DNA of 53,091 bases from an uncultured Lachnospiraceae bacterium (lineage in GTDB: Bacteria; Bacillota; Clostridia; Lachnospirales; Lachnospiraceae): NCBI GenBank assembly GCA_905197485.1, contig CAJJYZ010000014.1, forward strand, positions 1 to 53,091, given 5' to 3'. The notes beneath the pieces were generated by a model. It had not been told where the DNA came from. It did no database searches and saw nothing but the letters and a program-made list of their open reading frames with translations. Positions 52,337-53,091 of the stretch are shown one piece after another. A program made the translations under genes and the position numbers. Every line of letters starts with the position of its first letter. Positions within the stretch are counted from its first letter, which is position 1.

Positions 52337-52973
52337 TAGAGTAGGAGGCGGTGATTAACCGCCGTCCTCTCACACCACCGTGCGTACCGTTCGGTACACG
52401 GCGGTTTCAATAGTTGACGTGCACGGACTGATAGGCTGTGGCTAAATCATAAAAGCCACTGTTTATCAGTCTTTTCTTTGATAATGCTCTTTTAACCGTT
52501 GTTGTGTTTGATATAAACCAGTGTGCCTTTCGACTATTTCCAGCCATTTGGGCATAGTATTCTGGTATTCCGAGCTTTATCAGATTTCTTATCTTTGTCC
52601 TCGGTTTCTTCCACTGTTTCCATATACACATTCGGATTCTGTGGTACAGCCATTTATTGAGTTCTTCTATTCTGCTTTTCCTATCTGCTATCCCATAATA
52701 ATTCAGCCATCCACGCATATACACTTTTATCTTCTCCAAGGAAGGGCGTATACTCTGAACAGACCTTCGGGAACTAAGTTCTTTCAGCTTTGACTTCATT
52801 TTCTTCCATGACTTTACATGAACCCGGACATAGATACCCTTTCCGTTCTTTCCCAGTGTAAAGCCAAGAAATTTAAAATTTCGGATTGCAAATACACTTA
52901 CCACACGACTTTTCTTCTGATTCACCTTTAGTTTCAGTTTCTCTTCCAGATACCTCGTGCTTGTTTCCAGTTG
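52337..52973 (-). mobile_element. 3' fragment of a group II intron
   Basis: The minus strand shows the end of a maturase frame, then the structured 3' tail typical of bacterial group II introns: CGCCGTGTACCGAACGGTAC and a GGTGGTGTGAGAGGACGG-type segment, and a final hairpin (GGCGGT/ACCGCC, 52347-52362) before the likely 3' end near 52340. Catalytic domains I-III and the 5' half of the maturase gene are absent: homology stops near 52973. Inserted next to oppF in opposite orientation. Exact ends are estimates. Confidence 0.75.
52407..52973 (-). pseudogene. 5'-truncated group II intron reverse transcriptase/maturase
   Basis: About 188 codons of the C-terminal part remain: LEEKLKLKVNQKKSRVV, the thumb/maturase segment KFLGFTLGKNG, then RGWLNYYGIADRKSRIEELN and RKAHWFISNTTTVKRALS, ending in the usual YDLATAYQSVH. 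A complete protein would have 420-600 residues with the YADD catalytic palm; that half is missing. Upstream in the same frame a TAA occurs directly at the junction (52971-52973) and the sequence beyond is unrelated. Non-functional remnant. Confidence 0.82.
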
Positions 52974-53023
52974 TTATCAAGCACACTATAACAAACTTAT
53001 TTTTCATCTTTAAGGCATAATAA

Positions 53024-53088
53024 AAGAGGTCTTGGAATAAAGGAATCTGACGTATTTTCCATCAGATTGTTTTATCCTGAGACCTCTT
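53024..53088. repeat. Long imperfect hairpin at the right edge
   Basis: Nested inverted repeats: AAGAGGTCT (53024-53032) with AGACCTCTT (53080-53088), and AATCTGA (53044-53050) with TCAGATT (53062-53068), with further pairing between. Read on the minus strand it is followed by TTTTATTATG, so it could be a terminator of a gene beyond the window or the end of a small mobile element abutting the intron remnant. Confidence 0.6.
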
Positions 53089-53091
53089 GTG

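Noticed and set aside
1..53091. CRISPR arrays, tRNA or rRNA genes
   Set aside because: No regularly spaced repeats and no cloverleaf or rRNA sequence were seen on either strand.

Overview
The window looks like a chromosome segment from a low-to-moderate-GC Firmicute of the order Clostridia, most likely family Lachnospiraceae. The evidence is the gene order pyrH-frr-uppS-cdsA-dxr-rseP, strong AGGAGG ribosome sites, Bce-type peptide-sensing modules, a TraX-like protein in a non-plasmid setting, and families (DUF5716, DUF5717, DUF5662, DUF1292) that I associate with gut Lachnospiraceae. Genus cannot be fixed from the sequence. No rRNA, tRNA, CRISPR array or phage genes were seen.

Layout. 0.1-4.3 kb: right part of an operon with two amidohydrolase paralogues, the first lacking all metal ligands, and two Opp/Dpp-type ATPases. 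4.5-5.9 kb: uridine kinase and a FadR-type GntR regulator. 6.1-11.0 kb: a semi-phosphorylative Entner-Doudoroff operon (IlvD/Edd dehydratase, KDPG aldolase, KDG kinase, GntP permease) behind a promoter overlapped by an inverted repeat. 11.1-16.2 kb: core operon for UMP kinase, ribosome recycling, undecaprenyl phosphate, CDP-diacylglycerol, isoprenoid synthesis and site-2 protease. 16.24-17.79 kb: one peptidoglycan-binding/SpoIID-like gene bracketed by 83-bp inverted repeats and filling the whole gap between rseP and purC. 18.5-19.2 kb: a promoter, a possible 14-codon ORF and a terminator that look like a small transcript unit. 19.2-23.7 kb: BceRS-BceAB-like module with a matching operator. 23.8-30.1 kb: a CaCA exchanger followed by three uncharacterised genes (giant beta-sandwich/helical-repeat protein, Hsp70/actin-fold-like protein, TPR-like protein). 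30.2-38.7 kb: polar amino-acid ABC importer, split ThrE exporter, aminotransferase, gltX, UvrD-type helicase. 38.7-43.1 kb: DUF1292 protein, orphan sugar-binding lipoprotein, a GH13 homologue lacking its catalytic residues, a TraX-like protein, DUF5662. 43.1-46.7 kb: luxS, phosphatase, trpS, Xaa-Pro peptidase. 46.7-52.3 kb: complete oppABCDF operon. 52.3-53.1 kb: truncated group II intron and a long hairpin.

The most striking whole-window signal is the tetranucleotide GATC. By eye I find none from base 1 to about 47,086, and 18 copies within the oppABCDF operon (47,087-52,131). The host genome appears to be purged of GATC, and the opp operon looks like a recent import or replacement, with an intron remnant on its right edge.

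The best candidate for an undescribed system is the three-gene set at 24.8-30.1 kb. Two shorter candidates are the inverted-repeat cassette and the small transcript upstream of the Bce module.
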